A DNA stretch of 64,000 nucleotides from WTAW01 sp050115915. Its GTDB lineage: Bacteria > Acidobacteriota > Aminicenantia > Aminicenantales > Aminicenantaceae. Positions 8,335 through 17,002 of the stretch are shown one piece after another (within the stretch, counting starts at the first letter, position 1; the number at the start of each line of letters is the position of its first letter). The notes beneath the pieces were generated by a model. It saw nothing but the letters and a program-made list of their open reading frames with translations, searched no databases and was not told the DNA's origin. The stretch is from NCBI GenBank assembly GCA_050115915.1, contig JASFPP010000001.1:1-64000 (forward strand). The letters run 5' to 3'. The position numbers and the translations under genes are program-made.

Positions 8335-9558
8335 ATGTCTATTGATACCGATAAAATAAGAGAAGATTTTCCTGCGTTGCAAAAATCTTATAATTCGAAG
8401 CCCATCATCTATCTCGATAATGCCTGTATGACTTTAAAGCCAAAGCAGGTCACGGATGCCGTTGTCGATTACTACCATAATTTTCCAGGATGTCACGGAA
8501 GAACGAACCACCATTTTGGTGTGGAAACCACAAAAAAGATCGAGGATTCCCGCCAGAAAATACAGAGATTTTTCAACGCCTCATCCAAGGAAGAAATCGT
8601 TTTTCTGCGCAACAGCACCGAGGGCCTCAACCTCCTCGCCAACACGATCGATTTCAAGCCGGGCGATATTGTCGTGTCCTCTGATATCGAGCACAATTCC
8701 AACCTGAGACCCTGGCAGATCATGGAGCGGAAGAAAAATATCAGCCGGGTCATCATCCCGACTCATGAAGACACCATCTTCGACCTCGAAAAATACAAGG
8801 AGATAATGTCCTCCCGGGTGAAGCTGGTCACAGTGCTTGCCACTTCGAACTTGACCGGCGTGTCCTTCCCTCTGGAGGAAATTATTCAGCACGCCCATAA
8901 ACATAGAGCCCTGGTTTGTGTTGACGCCGCGCAAAGCAGCCTTTACCAGCCTATAGATGTTCAAAGGATGGATATCGATTTTATGGTCGCCTCCATCCAC
9001 AAGATGTGGGGGCCCACAGGAGTGGGGATCCTGTACGGTAAAAAACAGCTTCTGAATGAGCTCCCTCAGTTTCTGGCAGGCGGAGAGACCGTCGAAGACA
9101 CGACCTACACCGGTGCAACTCTTGCACGGCTTCCCGACAAGTTCGAAGCCGGACTTCAGAATTACGCGGGAATCATCGGTGCTGGCGCTACGATCGATTA
9201 CATCAGACAGATTGGCCAGAAGAACATCCACGCACACTTACTCGATCTGAATTTCTACGCCACGTCTCAACTTTCTACCATCGATGGCATAAGCTTTATC
9301 GGTCCTGAGAATCCCGGGCTTCGTTCCGGCATTGTGAACCTCCTTGTCGATGGGATCAGCACTGGCGATGTGTCCCGAATCCTGAATGAATCGGAAAATA
9401 TCATGACACGCTTCGGGAAACATTGTGTCCATTCCTGGTATAACAGCCGGAAGGTTCCTGAATCACTGAGAATATCCTTCAGCGCTTACAACACCTTTGA
9501 GGAGATCGATGTTATGACAAATTCCATCAAAAGCATCCTGAAATTCTTCAGGCATTAA
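8335..9558 (+). CDS. Class V aminotransferase / SufS-like cysteine desulfurase
   Basis: This PLP enzyme of the cysteine desulfurase/selenocysteine lyase family removes sulfur from cysteine to give alanine and a protein persulfide. The PLP lysine is Lys223 in SIHKMWGPTG. The loop cysteine that carries the persulfide is Cys364 in GKHCVHSW, matching the GHHCAQP loop of SufS, so both catalytic residues are present. Its 407 residues fit SufS. No sufBCD or iscU lies nearby; instead a small membrane protein and a PP-loop ATPase follow. That suggests a role other than general Fe-S assembly, perhaps RNA or small-molecule thiolation. Confidence 0.88.
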   Translation: MSIDTDKIREDFPALQKSYNSKPIIYLDNACMTLKPKQVTDAVVDYYHNFPGCHGRTNHHFGVETTKKIEDSRQKIQRFFNASSKEEIVFLRNSTEGLNLLANTIDFKPGDIVVSSDIEHNSNLRPWQIMERKKNISRVIIPTHEDTIFDLEKYKEIMSSRVKLVTVLATSNLTGVSFPLEEIIQHAHKHRALVCVDAAQSSLYQPIDVQRMDIDFMVASIHKMWGPTGVGILYGKKQLLNELPQFLAGGETVEDTTYTGATLARLPDKFEAGLQNYAGIIGAGATIDYIRQIGQKNIHAHLLDLNFYATSQLSTIDGISFIGPENPGLRSGIVNLLVDGISTGDVSRILNESENIMTRFGKHCVHSWYNSRKVPESLRISFSAYNTFEEIDVMTNSIKSILKFFRH

Positions 9559-9574
9559 AGGAGACAAAGCGACT

Positions 9575-9952
9575 ATGGCCTGCTGTGCACTTAAAAAACA
9601 AAAAAAGCAACTCATGATTCTTCCTGTTTTTCTTTTTTTTCTGAGTGTGATGTTCGGTGGCTCGCTCATCCTGTGCCTATCCCTGGGTGGTGTGTTTTCT
9701 CGCAATCTTGCCGGGAAAAGGGACAAAGCTCAAGGCTTGCTCAAAGAGCTCCTCAGAGGTCTGAAGACAAAAATTTTGAACCAGCCCTTTCTGTTCGATT
9801 CCAGCGTCCGCTGCAAGATCAGCGGAAGGATGATGCGCCGCTCCACTCTGTTGGCCGGAGCCGTCTACCGATATTTCAACTTGATCGTTCTGGCTGTTCT
9901 CCTGCTTTCTGTTCTCAGCTTAGTCCAAGGCGCAAGAGCTCTGGGAATCTAA
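9575..9952 (+). CDS. Small membrane protein of unknown function
   Basis: I do not recognise this 125-residue protein. It begins MACCALKK, has one hydrophobic segment at about 14-38, a basic amphipathic middle containing one cysteine (VRCK), and a second hydrophobic segment at about 98-118. The start is supported by AAAGGAG 11 bases upstream. It begins 16 bases after the SufS-like gene, so the two are probably co-transcribed, and the PP-loop gene follows 51 bases later. A cytoplasm-facing basic loop between two membrane spans is one plausible topology. Confidence 0.7.
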   Translation: MACCALKKQKKQLMILPVFLFFLSVMFGGSLILCLSLGGVFSRNLAGKRDKAQGLLKELLRGLKTKILNQPFLFDSSVRCKISGRMMRRSTLLAGAVYRYFNLIVLAVLLLSVLSLVQGARALGI

Positions 9953-10003
9953 AATCGTGTTTTCGACAAGAAATCTGTTATACTGTTCCTTTTGGAGTCA
10001 CCA

Positions 10004-10813
10004 ATGAAAAAAGAGATCATCGTCGAGTTTTCCGGAGGTATCGACTCTCTCTATGCCGCCCATTTCCTGGCACGGCAGTACGAAAAGGTCCACCTTCTGA
10101 CCTTCTATAAAGGCTATTTGCATTTTGCTTTGAAAGCCAGCCGCCCCAATGTTGACCTGTTGAAAAAACTGCATGGCGAGGACAGAATCGTCTATAAGAT
10201 CATCAATATTCGAGATATATTTAGAGAGATGGCCGTTAAAAGCTACAAGGAAACCAGCAAGAATTACGGGAACGAAGTCGCCTGGTGTATCCCCTGCCGG
10301 GCATCGATGGCCATCGGCAGCATCATTTACGCCCTTGAGAACGAGATCTCTGAATTTACGGATGGTGCCAACTGGGAACAGGCGCCCGACGGAGAAAAAC
10401 TCCTTGTGACTGCTGACAATTATCCGGAGTTCTTGGAATCCGTCAAAAGTTTCGCGGAGGAATACAGCGTCCGTTACCTCCCTATACTCTACGACCTGAA
10501 CACTCGGGAGGAACGGAGGGACGAACTCCTGAAGCTGGGTGCCAAAATTGACTTCAACAGTATGGACAGGAAGAAAAAGTCCGTCCTGGATGTGTTCGAC
10601 CGTGATTTTTACAGCAGAGTCCAGCCCATCTGCCTGTCCGGTTACCTCGTCCATTGGAAGAGAAATTTCTTCAACGTCAAGGAAGATGTCACGCCCGAAA
10701 AGGTGGTGGAATCCATCAAACCTAAACTCGATGGGGTGGGGAGAAAAATGATAGAGCTTTACTTTGAGAAAAAGAAGATCGATCTCCAAGACATCCTCAG
10801 CCACCGCAACTGA
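10004..10813 (+). CDS. PP-loop ATPase (adenine nucleotide alpha-hydrolase family)
   Basis: The PP-loop motif SGGIDS is at residues 10-15, the ATP-pyrophosphatase signature of enzymes that adenylate a substrate before amination or thiolation (ThiI, TtcA, QueC, NadE relatives). A CIPC pair at residues 95-98 and a later cysteine in QPICLSG could bind metal or relay sulfur. The ATG at 10004 is chosen over an in-frame TTG at 9992 because GGAG lies 6 bases before it. At 269 residues it does not match a named family that I recognise. Following a SufS-like desulfurase, it could use persulfide sulfur. That link is inference from context. Confidence 0.8.
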   Translation: MKKEIIVEFSGGIDSLYAAHFLARQYEKVHLLTFYKGYLHFALKASRPNVDLLKKLHGEDRIVYKIINIRDIFREMAVKSYKETSKNYGNEVAWCIPCRASMAIGSIIYALENEISEFTDGANWEQAPDGEKLLVTADNYPEFLESVKSFAEEYSVRYLPILYDLNTREERRDELLKLGAKIDFNSMDRKKKSVLDVFDRDFYSRVQPICLSGYLVHWKRNFFNVKEDVTPEKVVESIKPKLDGVGRKMIELYFEKKKIDLQDILSHRN

Positions 10814-10902
10814 CCCTTTTCGTTTCGTAGATTTTCTTATTTTTCCAAAAGAACATCCGATTTCTTCTTTTCGCCAAAGGATAATCCGGTCTTGATGTCC
10901 AA

Positions 10903-10931
10903 TTGAAGGGTGCGGCCCAATTGTTTACAAT
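10903..10931 (+). promoter_or_regulatory. Promoter of the TolB-like gene
   Basis: TTGAAG (10903-10908), a 17-base spacer and TACAAT (10926-10931) lie 15 bases upstream of the ATG at 10947. Confidence 0.5.
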
Positions 10932-10946
10932 GGAGACGAGGTCAAA

Positions 10947-11912
10947 ATGAAAAAAAAGAGTGTATTTATTCTTATATGTTTGTATTCAGCTTTGCTGGTG
11001 TTCTGTCAGCCACACAATGACAGCCAAGTGGCAGAACAGGTTGCGGGCAACTTCGAAGATTATATGCCCGAGATTGAATTCGAAGGAAAAATTGTTTTCC
11101 AGTCAGATATGGATGGCGACTATGAGATCTATCTCCTGACAAAGAATGGATTGGCAAAGCTGACGGATAACGATTGGAACGACGAAAATCCCAAGTGGTC
11201 TCCGGATGGGACAAAGATTGGGTTTACAGCAAATCCAGACGGGAAATATGAGATGTTCGTCATGGATAGCAATGGTCAAAATGTCGTCCAGCTCACGACA
11301 GACCTTCGCAATCCCATCGGCCATGCCGGCCATAACTGGCATCCTGACGGAAAAAGGATCGCCTACACGGTCGAACGGAGGAGAGGATTCAGGAAGAGCC
11401 ACAACATGAAAATAGTGGATATCCAGTCCAAAAAGATGGTCGCGCTGGCCCCTCAATTGAAGGGGAAGGCGGCGATTCCCGATTTTGCACCCTCAGAACC
11501 ATTGCTGGGGATCACTGCCAAGCGAACGATCGGCTGGGAAGTCGCTGTGTTCGATCTCCGCACTAAGGAACTTTCCATCCTTACAGAGGGAGGAGATAGC
11601 TGCCGCCCGCATTTTTCTTGGGATGGAAAACGCATCGCCTATGTCTCCTCAGAGGCCGATGGAAAGGGGGATATCTGGTTGATGAATCCGGACGGAAGCG
11701 ATAAATCCCGGCTGACCCAGAGAGATGAACACCATGATTATTTTCCTGCGTGGTCTCCCGATGACAGGTTCGTCGTCTTCAGCTCGACCCTCAAATATAA
11801 CAAAAAATTAAAAGGGGATTGGGGGCTTTACTTGGTCCGGGTAGATAACAAGGAGATCACCCTGTTGCTGGATACTCCTGGGGGGGATCTATTTCCTGAT
11901 TGGTACCGATGA
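10947..11912 (+). CDS. Exported TolB-like PD40 beta-propeller protein
   Basis: An N-terminal hydrophobic segment ending near Cys20 (VFCQPH) indicates export; the cysteine is not in a good lipobox because Phe precedes it. The rest is a six-bladed type propeller built of PD40 repeats, each with a WSPDGTKIGF, WHPDGKRIAY, FSWDGKRIAY or WSPDDRFVVF motif followed by IYLL/IWLMN strands. Such proteins bind other envelope proteins; TolB itself has an extra N-terminal domain that is missing here. It is a single gene with its own promoter. No tol-pal genes are adjacent, so it should not be called TolB. Confidence 0.82.
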   Translation: MKKKSVFILICLYSALLVFCQPHNDSQVAEQVAGNFEDYMPEIEFEGKIVFQSDMDGDYEIYLLTKNGLAKLTDNDWNDENPKWSPDGTKIGFTANPDGKYEMFVMDSNGQNVVQLTTDLRNPIGHAGHNWHPDGKRIAYTVERRRGFRKSHNMKIVDIQSKKMVALAPQLKGKAAIPDFAPSEPLLGITAKRTIGWEVAVFDLRTKELSILTEGGDSCRPHFSWDGKRIAYVSSEADGKGDIWLMNPDGSDKSRLTQRDEHHDYFPAWSPDDRFVVFSSTLKYNKKLKGDWGLYLVRVDNKEITLLLDTPGGDLFPDWYR

Positions 11913-12005
11913 TCTCATATTCCCCTGATTTTACAGGATCTTCCAAAAAGGTTTTTTTGATCTTATCTTTTGCCTATTCGAGAGGTTTCGCTTCTGGATG
12001 AATGG

Positions 12006-12755
12006 TCAGGCCGTGCGTTTCACGTTTGATTTTGTGTAGCGTTTTTTGAACAGCAGGGCCATGACGAGTGTATCGAGCAGGATTAAAAAGTTCAGTTTGG
12101 TTTTCCCCCGGGTCCGGTCGATAAACTCGATGGGAACTTCTTTGATCGTGAAGTCCAGGAGGTGGGCTTTGTACAGGATCTCGAGCACAATGGAGGGATT
12201 TACGGATATGAGGTCATCCAGGTCGATCTCCTCGAGGACCTTTCGTTTGAAACATCGAAAGCCCGAGGAGACATCGCGCACGGGAATGCGGAATTTGCGC
12301 CGGATGAAGCTGCGTACAAAAAACGTGATGATCCGCCGCACTAGATTCCTGTCCTCATCCTTCCCGCCTTTGACAAACCTGGAGCCGATGACGAGGTCGT
12401 AATCCTTGCATGCCTCGAGGAGCGAAGGAATGTGTTTGGGCTGATGGGAGAGATCCCCATCCATTTCGACGACAAAATCAGGCCTGAGCTTGAGTGCTTC
12501 TTTGAATCCGTCGATGCCGCCGGCCCCCCGGCCCTTGCGTTTTTTACGGATGAGGGCGTGGATTCTGTTGTCTGTCTCCCCCATCTTCCGGACGATTTCA
12601 CCGGTTCCATCAGGAGAGTTGTCATCGGCGACCACAACAGAGAGATCCACCTCAACATCGAGCGCCAGAATCTCTTCGATGAGATCCTCGATATTCTCCC
12701 CTTCGTTATACGTTGGGATCATCACAACGGCTTTTCTTTTGAGTGAGTCTTCCAT
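12006..12755 (-). CDS. GT2 glycosyltransferase, polyprenyl/dolichyl-phosphate mannose synthase (DPM1) type
   Basis: The protein begins with the GT-A fold motif VVMIPTYNEGENI. The motif DDNSPDGTGEIV is characteristic of the DPM1 branch and is followed by the metal-binding EMDGDLSH and by SRFVKGG and SSGFRCFKR. It has no C-terminal membrane domain, as in the short DPM1 form. It should transfer a sugar from a nucleotide donor to a polyprenyl phosphate at the cytoplasmic face. The ATG at 12755 gives 249 residues and avoids overlap with the upstream gene; an in-frame ATG at 12794 is possible and neither has a clear Shine-Dalgarno. It follows the GT9 gene with a 7-base gap. Confidence 0.9.
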   Translation of the reverse strand: MEDSLKRKAVVMIPTYNEGENIEDLIEEILALDVEVDLSVVVADDNSPDGTGEIVRKMGETDNRIHALIRKKRKGRGAGGIDGFKEALKLRPDFVVEMDGDLSHQPKHIPSLLEACKDYDLVIGSRFVKGGKDEDRNLVRRIITFFVRSFIRRKFRIPVRDVSSGFRCFKRKVLEEIDLDDLISVNPSIVLEILYKAHLLDFTIKEVPIEFIDRTRGKTKLNFLILLDTLVMALLFKKRYTKSNVKRTA

Positions 12756-12762
12756 CGGACGG

Positions 12763-13857
12763 TCAGATGAGTTTTTGGATCTCTTCAAAGACATGCTTTG
12801 GAGTGGTGGCCTCCATACACTTCATGTCGTCACACGTCTGTTTGTAACACGGAGAGCAGTCCACTCCCGCATAAAGCTTGACTCCCCGGTCGTAGAGGTC
12901 GATCTCCTGCGGGCAGGTCGGCCCGAAGAGGGCGACGATTGTCTTCTCCTGGGCGATGGCCAGATGCATCCCCAGTGTATCCGAAGTAACGACTATGTCC
13001 ATAAACGATAAAAAACCAGCGAACTCGAGAAGAGAGTTGTCGGTCCCTGTGTTGTAGATCTTGTGTTTTGAGTTTTTTTCGATGAATTGGTTCAATTCTC
13101 TTTCTCTTTGTCCACCCAACAGGAAAATATTGGCTTCGACGTTCTCGCTTAAATAATCGACCAGTGTTAAGTAGTTCAGAGGCGGCCACTGTTTGGTCTC
13201 GAACTTCACTCCCGCACCCGTATTGAATCCTATGGCCACTCGTCCCTCGGAGATGTCATGCTTTTTAAAAAAATCTCTGGCTCTCGTTTTATGGGAATCC
13301 TCGATTGCGAACACATAGGGGTCTCTTTTGTATTCGATCTCCGCAGTTTTAGCGATGATCTCCTGGTAGGTCATCGTGTTCTCTTTGAACTTGAGGTCGT
13401 CATCGATGCCCAGTTGATAGGCATATTCCGCCTCTGCATTAAGTGGAATAAGATTTCCCTGGGCATTCATCCCGAATCCGAATTTGTGCGGGCATTTGAT
13501 AAGGGAGGCTACGGAGGTAGACGGAGGTTCCTTGTCGAGGGAGATGAGGACTTCGAACTCTTCGACAAGCAGCGGTATAATCGACTCCAGATTGTAGGAC
13601 AACACCCTGTCGATAAAGGGATTGTTAAGCAAAAGATCCACACTTTCCTCATCCACAAGCCAGGAGATGTGGCTCTCGGGATATTTCCTCTTTACTCCAT
13701 GGAGCAGAGCTGTTGTCCGCAGGACATCCCCCTGCGCCCGGCATTTGATGATCAGAATTTTTTTGGGGAAAGGTGTGTAGTGTGAGCATCCATCACAGAG
13801 AATCTTGAATTTACAGGGTTTGTCTCCTTTAAAGTATAAACAGTCGGCTTTGATCAC
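12763..13857 (-). CDS. GT9 glycosyltransferase (heptosyltransferase-like) with Cys-rich N-terminus
   Basis: GT9 features are clear: KILIIKCRAQGDVLRTTAL near residue 33, GFNTGAGVKFETKQWPP near 212, and TSDTLGMHLAIA with VALFGPTCP near 290-310, the ADP-heptose binding region. These enzymes add heptose to lipopolysaccharide core. The window also encodes RfaE2, which makes ADP-heptose. The first 30 residues carry Cys6, Cys15, Cys21 and Cys24 (C-x8-C-x5-C-x2-C), which is not part of the classical WaaC/WaaF fold. Near the C-terminus is another cluster (DCSPCYKQTC). The start is a GTG with AAGGA upstream. The acceptor is unknown. Confidence 0.88.
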   Translation of the reverse strand: MIKADCLYFKGDKPCKFKILCDGCSHYTPFPKKILIIKCRAQGDVLRTTALLHGVKRKYPESHISWLVDEESVDLLLNNPFIDRVLSYNLESIIPLLVEEFEVLISLDKEPPSTSVASLIKCPHKFGFGMNAQGNLIPLNAEAEYAYQLGIDDDLKFKENTMTYQEIIAKTAEIEYKRDPYVFAIEDSHKTRARDFFKKHDISEGRVAIGFNTGAGVKFETKQWPPLNYLTLVDYLSENVEANIFLLGGQRERELNQFIEKNSKHKIYNTGTDNSLLEFAGFLSFMDIVVTSDTLGMHLAIAQEKTIVALFGPTCPQEIDLYDRGVKLYAGVDCSPCYKQTCDDMKCMEATTPKHVFEEIQKLI

Positions 13858-13947
13858 GTTTTTTCCTTGGGGTTATATTTGATTCCTATTTATGCCACAA
13901 ATCCACCGTAAAAACAACTCTCCATCGACCAAGGGAAAGTTATCCCT

Positions 13948-14637
13948 TTATCGCAATTTGGGATTTTGAGGGATTGGTTTTTTATGATTTTCAGGAGCTT
14001 TGATACAGGTATAAGCGATATGGGGATACCAGTAGCCCGAATGTTGGGGTATAGGCTCAACGGAAAAGCCGATACTTTGAAGCATGTCCAGATACTCTTT
14101 CTGGCTCCGGAAATAAAATCGTTCGCCCAGTGTGAAGCCGATCAGTTTGACGGCCAGAGTTTCCTGGAAGAGATTCCAGGCGTATTTCCACCGCGGCCTG
14201 GTGTCCATTTCTTTGATGATAAGGATTCCTCCAGGCAGCAGGGATTGATAACATTTCCGGATGATGAGCTCATGTTTGTCATAGGGGATTAAATAGAGGA
14301 CGTCGACGAGTGTGAAAACGTCCCCTTGGGGATAATCCGCCTCGACGACGTTGCCGATTTTATAGGTAATTTGGCCGGCATTGGTTTTTGTTGCGTTAGC
14401 GATTTCGATCTTTTTTTCGTCCAGGTCAAGCCCGATGATCTCTCTTTCAGGCGATCCCAAGCTCAAGATGTTGGGAAAAAGCCCATTGCCGCAGCCCAAG
14501 TCGACGATCGTTCCCTCTTTGGGAAAAAGTCCCTCTAGCTGGAGAAGAGGACAGATCTTCAGCTTGATCTTGAGATAGGCCCGGGTGATGGATCCAGCCT
14601 TGCTGTAGTGTTCGAACAGCTCTTTTTTATCGATCAT
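13948..14637 (-). CDS. Class I SAM-dependent methyltransferase
   Basis: The SAM-binding motif I is VDLGCGNGLFP near residue 43, followed by GLDLDEKK (motif II) and a DVLYLIPYDK motif IV region. The fold class is certain, the substrate is not. It lies between a GT9 gene and asnB in a glycan region, so an O-methylation of sugar or lipid is a reasonable guess. About 90 bases separate it from the GT9 gene and 106 from asnB. No Shine-Dalgarno is visible before the ATG. Confidence 0.85.
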   Translation of the reverse strand: MIDKKELFEHYSKAGSITRAYLKIKLKICPLLQLEGLFPKEGTIVDLGCGNGLFPNILSLGSPEREIIGLDLDEKKIEIANATKTNAGQITYKIGNVVEADYPQGDVFTLVDVLYLIPYDKHELIIRKCYQSLLPGGILIIKEMDTRPRWKYAWNLFQETLAVKLIGFTLGERFYFRSQKEYLDMLQSIGFSVEPIPQHSGYWYPHIAYTCIKAPENHKKPIPQNPKLR

Positions 14638-14743
14638 GAGACGATTTTTGGTGAGACTCTTAGGTCGTTTATTGGAAGTTTTTGGAAGCGCATCCTTGAC
14701 TGCTCAATGTTTGCACAGTAAATGTTCATGGTTGATTAATCCC

Positions 14744-16630
14744 TCAATCCATGTAGCGGTTGTACCAGAACTGGAAAATGACAAGCGGCCACAACAACTG
14801 CCGGTGGTTGTGTGCGCCCTGGAGGTGCTCTCCCAGGATTCTTTCGATGGCAGCCGGATTGAAAAATCTGTGCTTGTTTAAATTTTCCGGGGAAAGGACA
14901 TCCGTGACAAAATCCTTGAGTTCCTTCCTGATCCAGATGCCCAGGGGAATATCGAAACCGATCTTTTTTCGTGTCAAAATTTCGGGCGGAAGATAGGGGG
15001 CCATCGCTTTTTTCAGGATGTGTTTGGTCGTCAGCCCCTTGAGTTTCAAAGAACTGGGGATGGCCCTGGCATATTCGACGAACGTGTGGTCGAGGAAGGG
15101 CACGCGGATCTCCAGGGAGTTGGCCATGCTCATTCTGTCCGTTTTAACGAGGAGGTCGTCCTGGAGGTAGAGCTTGAGGTCCAGATACCCGATCCGGCTC
15201 ACAGTGTCATTTGCCGAACAGTTGTCGAGATGGAAGGAGATGGGAGCGAATACGTCCTGGCTCAATTTTTCATGGACATCGGCCGCAAACAGTTTTTCCC
15301 TCTCCGAGGGTCCATAAGCCCCCCACCAGATGAAGTTTGCAATTTCAGGAGGATAGTCGATACCCGATATGAATTTTTTAGCTTTGAATTCAAAGCTGAG
15401 CCTTTTTCTCGAAGCAGGAAGGATCTTGACGATGTTTTTAACGAGTCCGTCTCTTATGAACTTCGGCACTTTTCTGTAGAGCCGCGCCACCTGATAGGCT
15501 TTGTAGGTGTCATACCCGGCGAAGAGCTCGTCCCCACCCTCACCAGCCAGCGCGACTGTGACATACTGACGGGCCAGTTTCGAGATCAAATAAGTGGGGA
15601 TGACCGATGCATCGGCCAGCGGCTCATCCATATATTCGATCAGCTTGGGAACCAGTTTTCTCACGAGATTCGACTCCACGACAAATTCCTGGTGGTCGGT
15701 CTGGAAGCGGTCGGCCACGATCTTGGCGTATCCCAGCTCGTTAAACGTCTCCTCTTTGAAGCCAATGGAAAAGGTTTTAATCCTCGTATCCGCCACCTCG
15801 CTCATGAGCGCTGTAATGGAGCTCGAATCCATCCCCCCGCTCAGGAAAACTCCCAGAGGCACATCGCTGATGAGTCGTCTCTTCACCGATCCTTTCAGCC
15901 GCGTGTAGATCTCCTCCATTATCACGGTTTCGTTTTTTGAGGAACCTAAACCATTGCCCTGTTGGATATCCCAGTATTGTTTGATCTGGACCATTCGATC
16001 GTTGACGATCATCATATGTCCTGGCAAGAGTTTTTTTATTCCCTTGAAAATCGTCTGGGGGGCAGGAATGTACTCGAAGCTGAAGAATCGCGACATCCCG
16101 TCAAAATCCAGTTCCCGGGGATAACCGGCCTCGAGGATGGATTTGATCTCGGAGGAAAAAACCAGGGAGTTGTCCGACTGCCAGTAGTGGAGCGGTTTTA
16201 TCCCCAGCCTGTCCCTTACGAGAATGAGTGTGTTCGTTTTAAGATTCCAGAGAGCAATGGCGAACATGCCGTTCAACCGGGAGATAAAACTCTCCCCTTC
16301 CTCTTCGTAGAGATGGACGATCACTTCTGTGTCGGACTTTGTGGCGAAAGAGTGCCCCTTCTGGATGAGCTCTTCCCGTAATTCAGGAAAATTGTAGATC
16401 TCCCCATTATAGACCACCCAGACGCTTTTATCCTCGTTCGCAATGGGCTGGTGTCCTGTAACAAGATCGATGATACTCAGGCGCCGCATCCCTAGAGCGA
16501 CTTTGTTATCTCTGTAGTAGCCCTCATCGTCCGGACCACGGTGCGTCATCACAGCGCACATCTTTTTTGTCGTGTCCTCTGCTTCAGGACCCAGGCCGTT
16601 GAATCCATAAACGCCGCAGATGCCGCACAT
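14744..16630 (-). CDS. asnB: Asparagine synthase (glutamine-hydrolysing), AsnB type
   Basis: The N-terminal glutaminase domain starts MCGICG, with Cys2 as nucleophile, and contains THRGPDDEG and RRLSIIDL. The synthetase domain has the PP-loop LSGGMDSSSI near residue 264 and AGEGGDELFAGYD near 370. Its 628 residues are the full AsnB length. AsnB makes asparagine from aspartate, ATP and glutamine. Members lying in surface-glycan regions often amidate a sugar carboxylate or similar group instead. The setting among glycosyltransferases leaves both options open. Confidence 0.93.
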   Translation of the reverse strand: MCGICGVYGFNGLGPEAEDTTKKMCAVMTHRGPDDEGYYRDNKVALGMRRLSIIDLVTGHQPIANEDKSVWVVYNGEIYNFPELREELIQKGHSFATKSDTEVIVHLYEEEGESFISRLNGMFAIALWNLKTNTLILVRDRLGIKPLHYWQSDNSLVFSSEIKSILEAGYPRELDFDGMSRFFSFEYIPAPQTIFKGIKKLLPGHMMIVNDRMVQIKQYWDIQQGNGLGSSKNETVIMEEIYTRLKGSVKRRLISDVPLGVFLSGGMDSSSITALMSEVADTRIKTFSIGFKEETFNELGYAKIVADRFQTDHQEFVVESNLVRKLVPKLIEYMDEPLADASVIPTYLISKLARQYVTVALAGEGGDELFAGYDTYKAYQVARLYRKVPKFIRDGLVKNIVKILPASRKRLSFEFKAKKFISGIDYPPEIANFIWWGAYGPSEREKLFAADVHEKLSQDVFAPISFHLDNCSANDTVSRIGYLDLKLYLQDDLLVKTDRMSMANSLEIRVPFLDHTFVEYARAIPSSLKLKGLTTKHILKKAMAPYLPPEILTRKKIGFDIPLGIWIRKELKDFVTDVLSPENLNKHRFFNPAAIERILGEHLQGAHNHRQLLWPLVIFQFWYNRYMD

Positions 16631-16689
16631 CGTCTTCCTCTGGTTCCCTAATGTATCTGAACACCGTTAGAATATCAATCCCCAACTCG

Positions 16690-16885
16690 GAGAGCGGAAT
16701 TTCTGAAACTGTGACGGTGATGAATCGCGTCGCGCTTTTGGAAGTTCCAATTGTGTGGTGGAGAAAACCGTATGGAGGGCCGGACGGGCATGGTACATCT
16801 CCCCAAGGGAGATGTGAGGGAGGCCCGGAATCGAGTGAAATTTCCTCGCTGGGGAAATTGAACGTGTTTTCGAAATCAACAATTG
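16690..16885 (+). repeat. Dispersed degenerate repeat, copy B
   Basis: This shares with copy A an almost exact block around ATTGTGTGGTGGAGAAAACC (16750-16769), then CGCTGGGGAAA (16847-16857) and GTTTTCGAA. Translated on the minus strand, copy B and copy A (its + strand) share a GFLHHT-containing segment. That is most simply a by-product of DNA repetition. It occupies most of the 372-base gap between asnB and the B12-radical SAM gene. Confidence 0.72.
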
Positions 16886-16965
16886 GAGCTTTCGGAAAGT
16901 CATTCATCACAGTTTTGGAAAAGTTAGAGACGCGGAAGGAAAACGTGTGCGGGACATTGAGGTGT

Positions 16966-16974
16966 GGTATAATT
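16966..16974 (+). promoter_or_regulatory. Extended -10 promoter of the B12-radical SAM gene
   Basis: TGGTATAAT (16966-16974) is an extended -10 element 28 bases before the TTG start at 17003. No convincing -35 box is present. Confidence 0.4.
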
Positions 16975-17002
16975 TGAGCCAAATTTTAAACGGACTGTTA
17001 TT

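Noticed and set aside
9998..10804. 268-codon minus-strand frame opposite the PP-loop gene
   Set aside because: The opposite strand has a clear SGGIDS motif and RBS; this frame is its shadow.
10947..11912. Naming the PD40 protein tolB
   Set aside because: It lacks the TolB N-terminal domain, and no tolQRA or pal genes are adjacent.
15020..15940. 306-codon plus-strand frame opposite asnB
   Set aside because: It is antisense to a well conserved AsnB and shows no family features or start signals.
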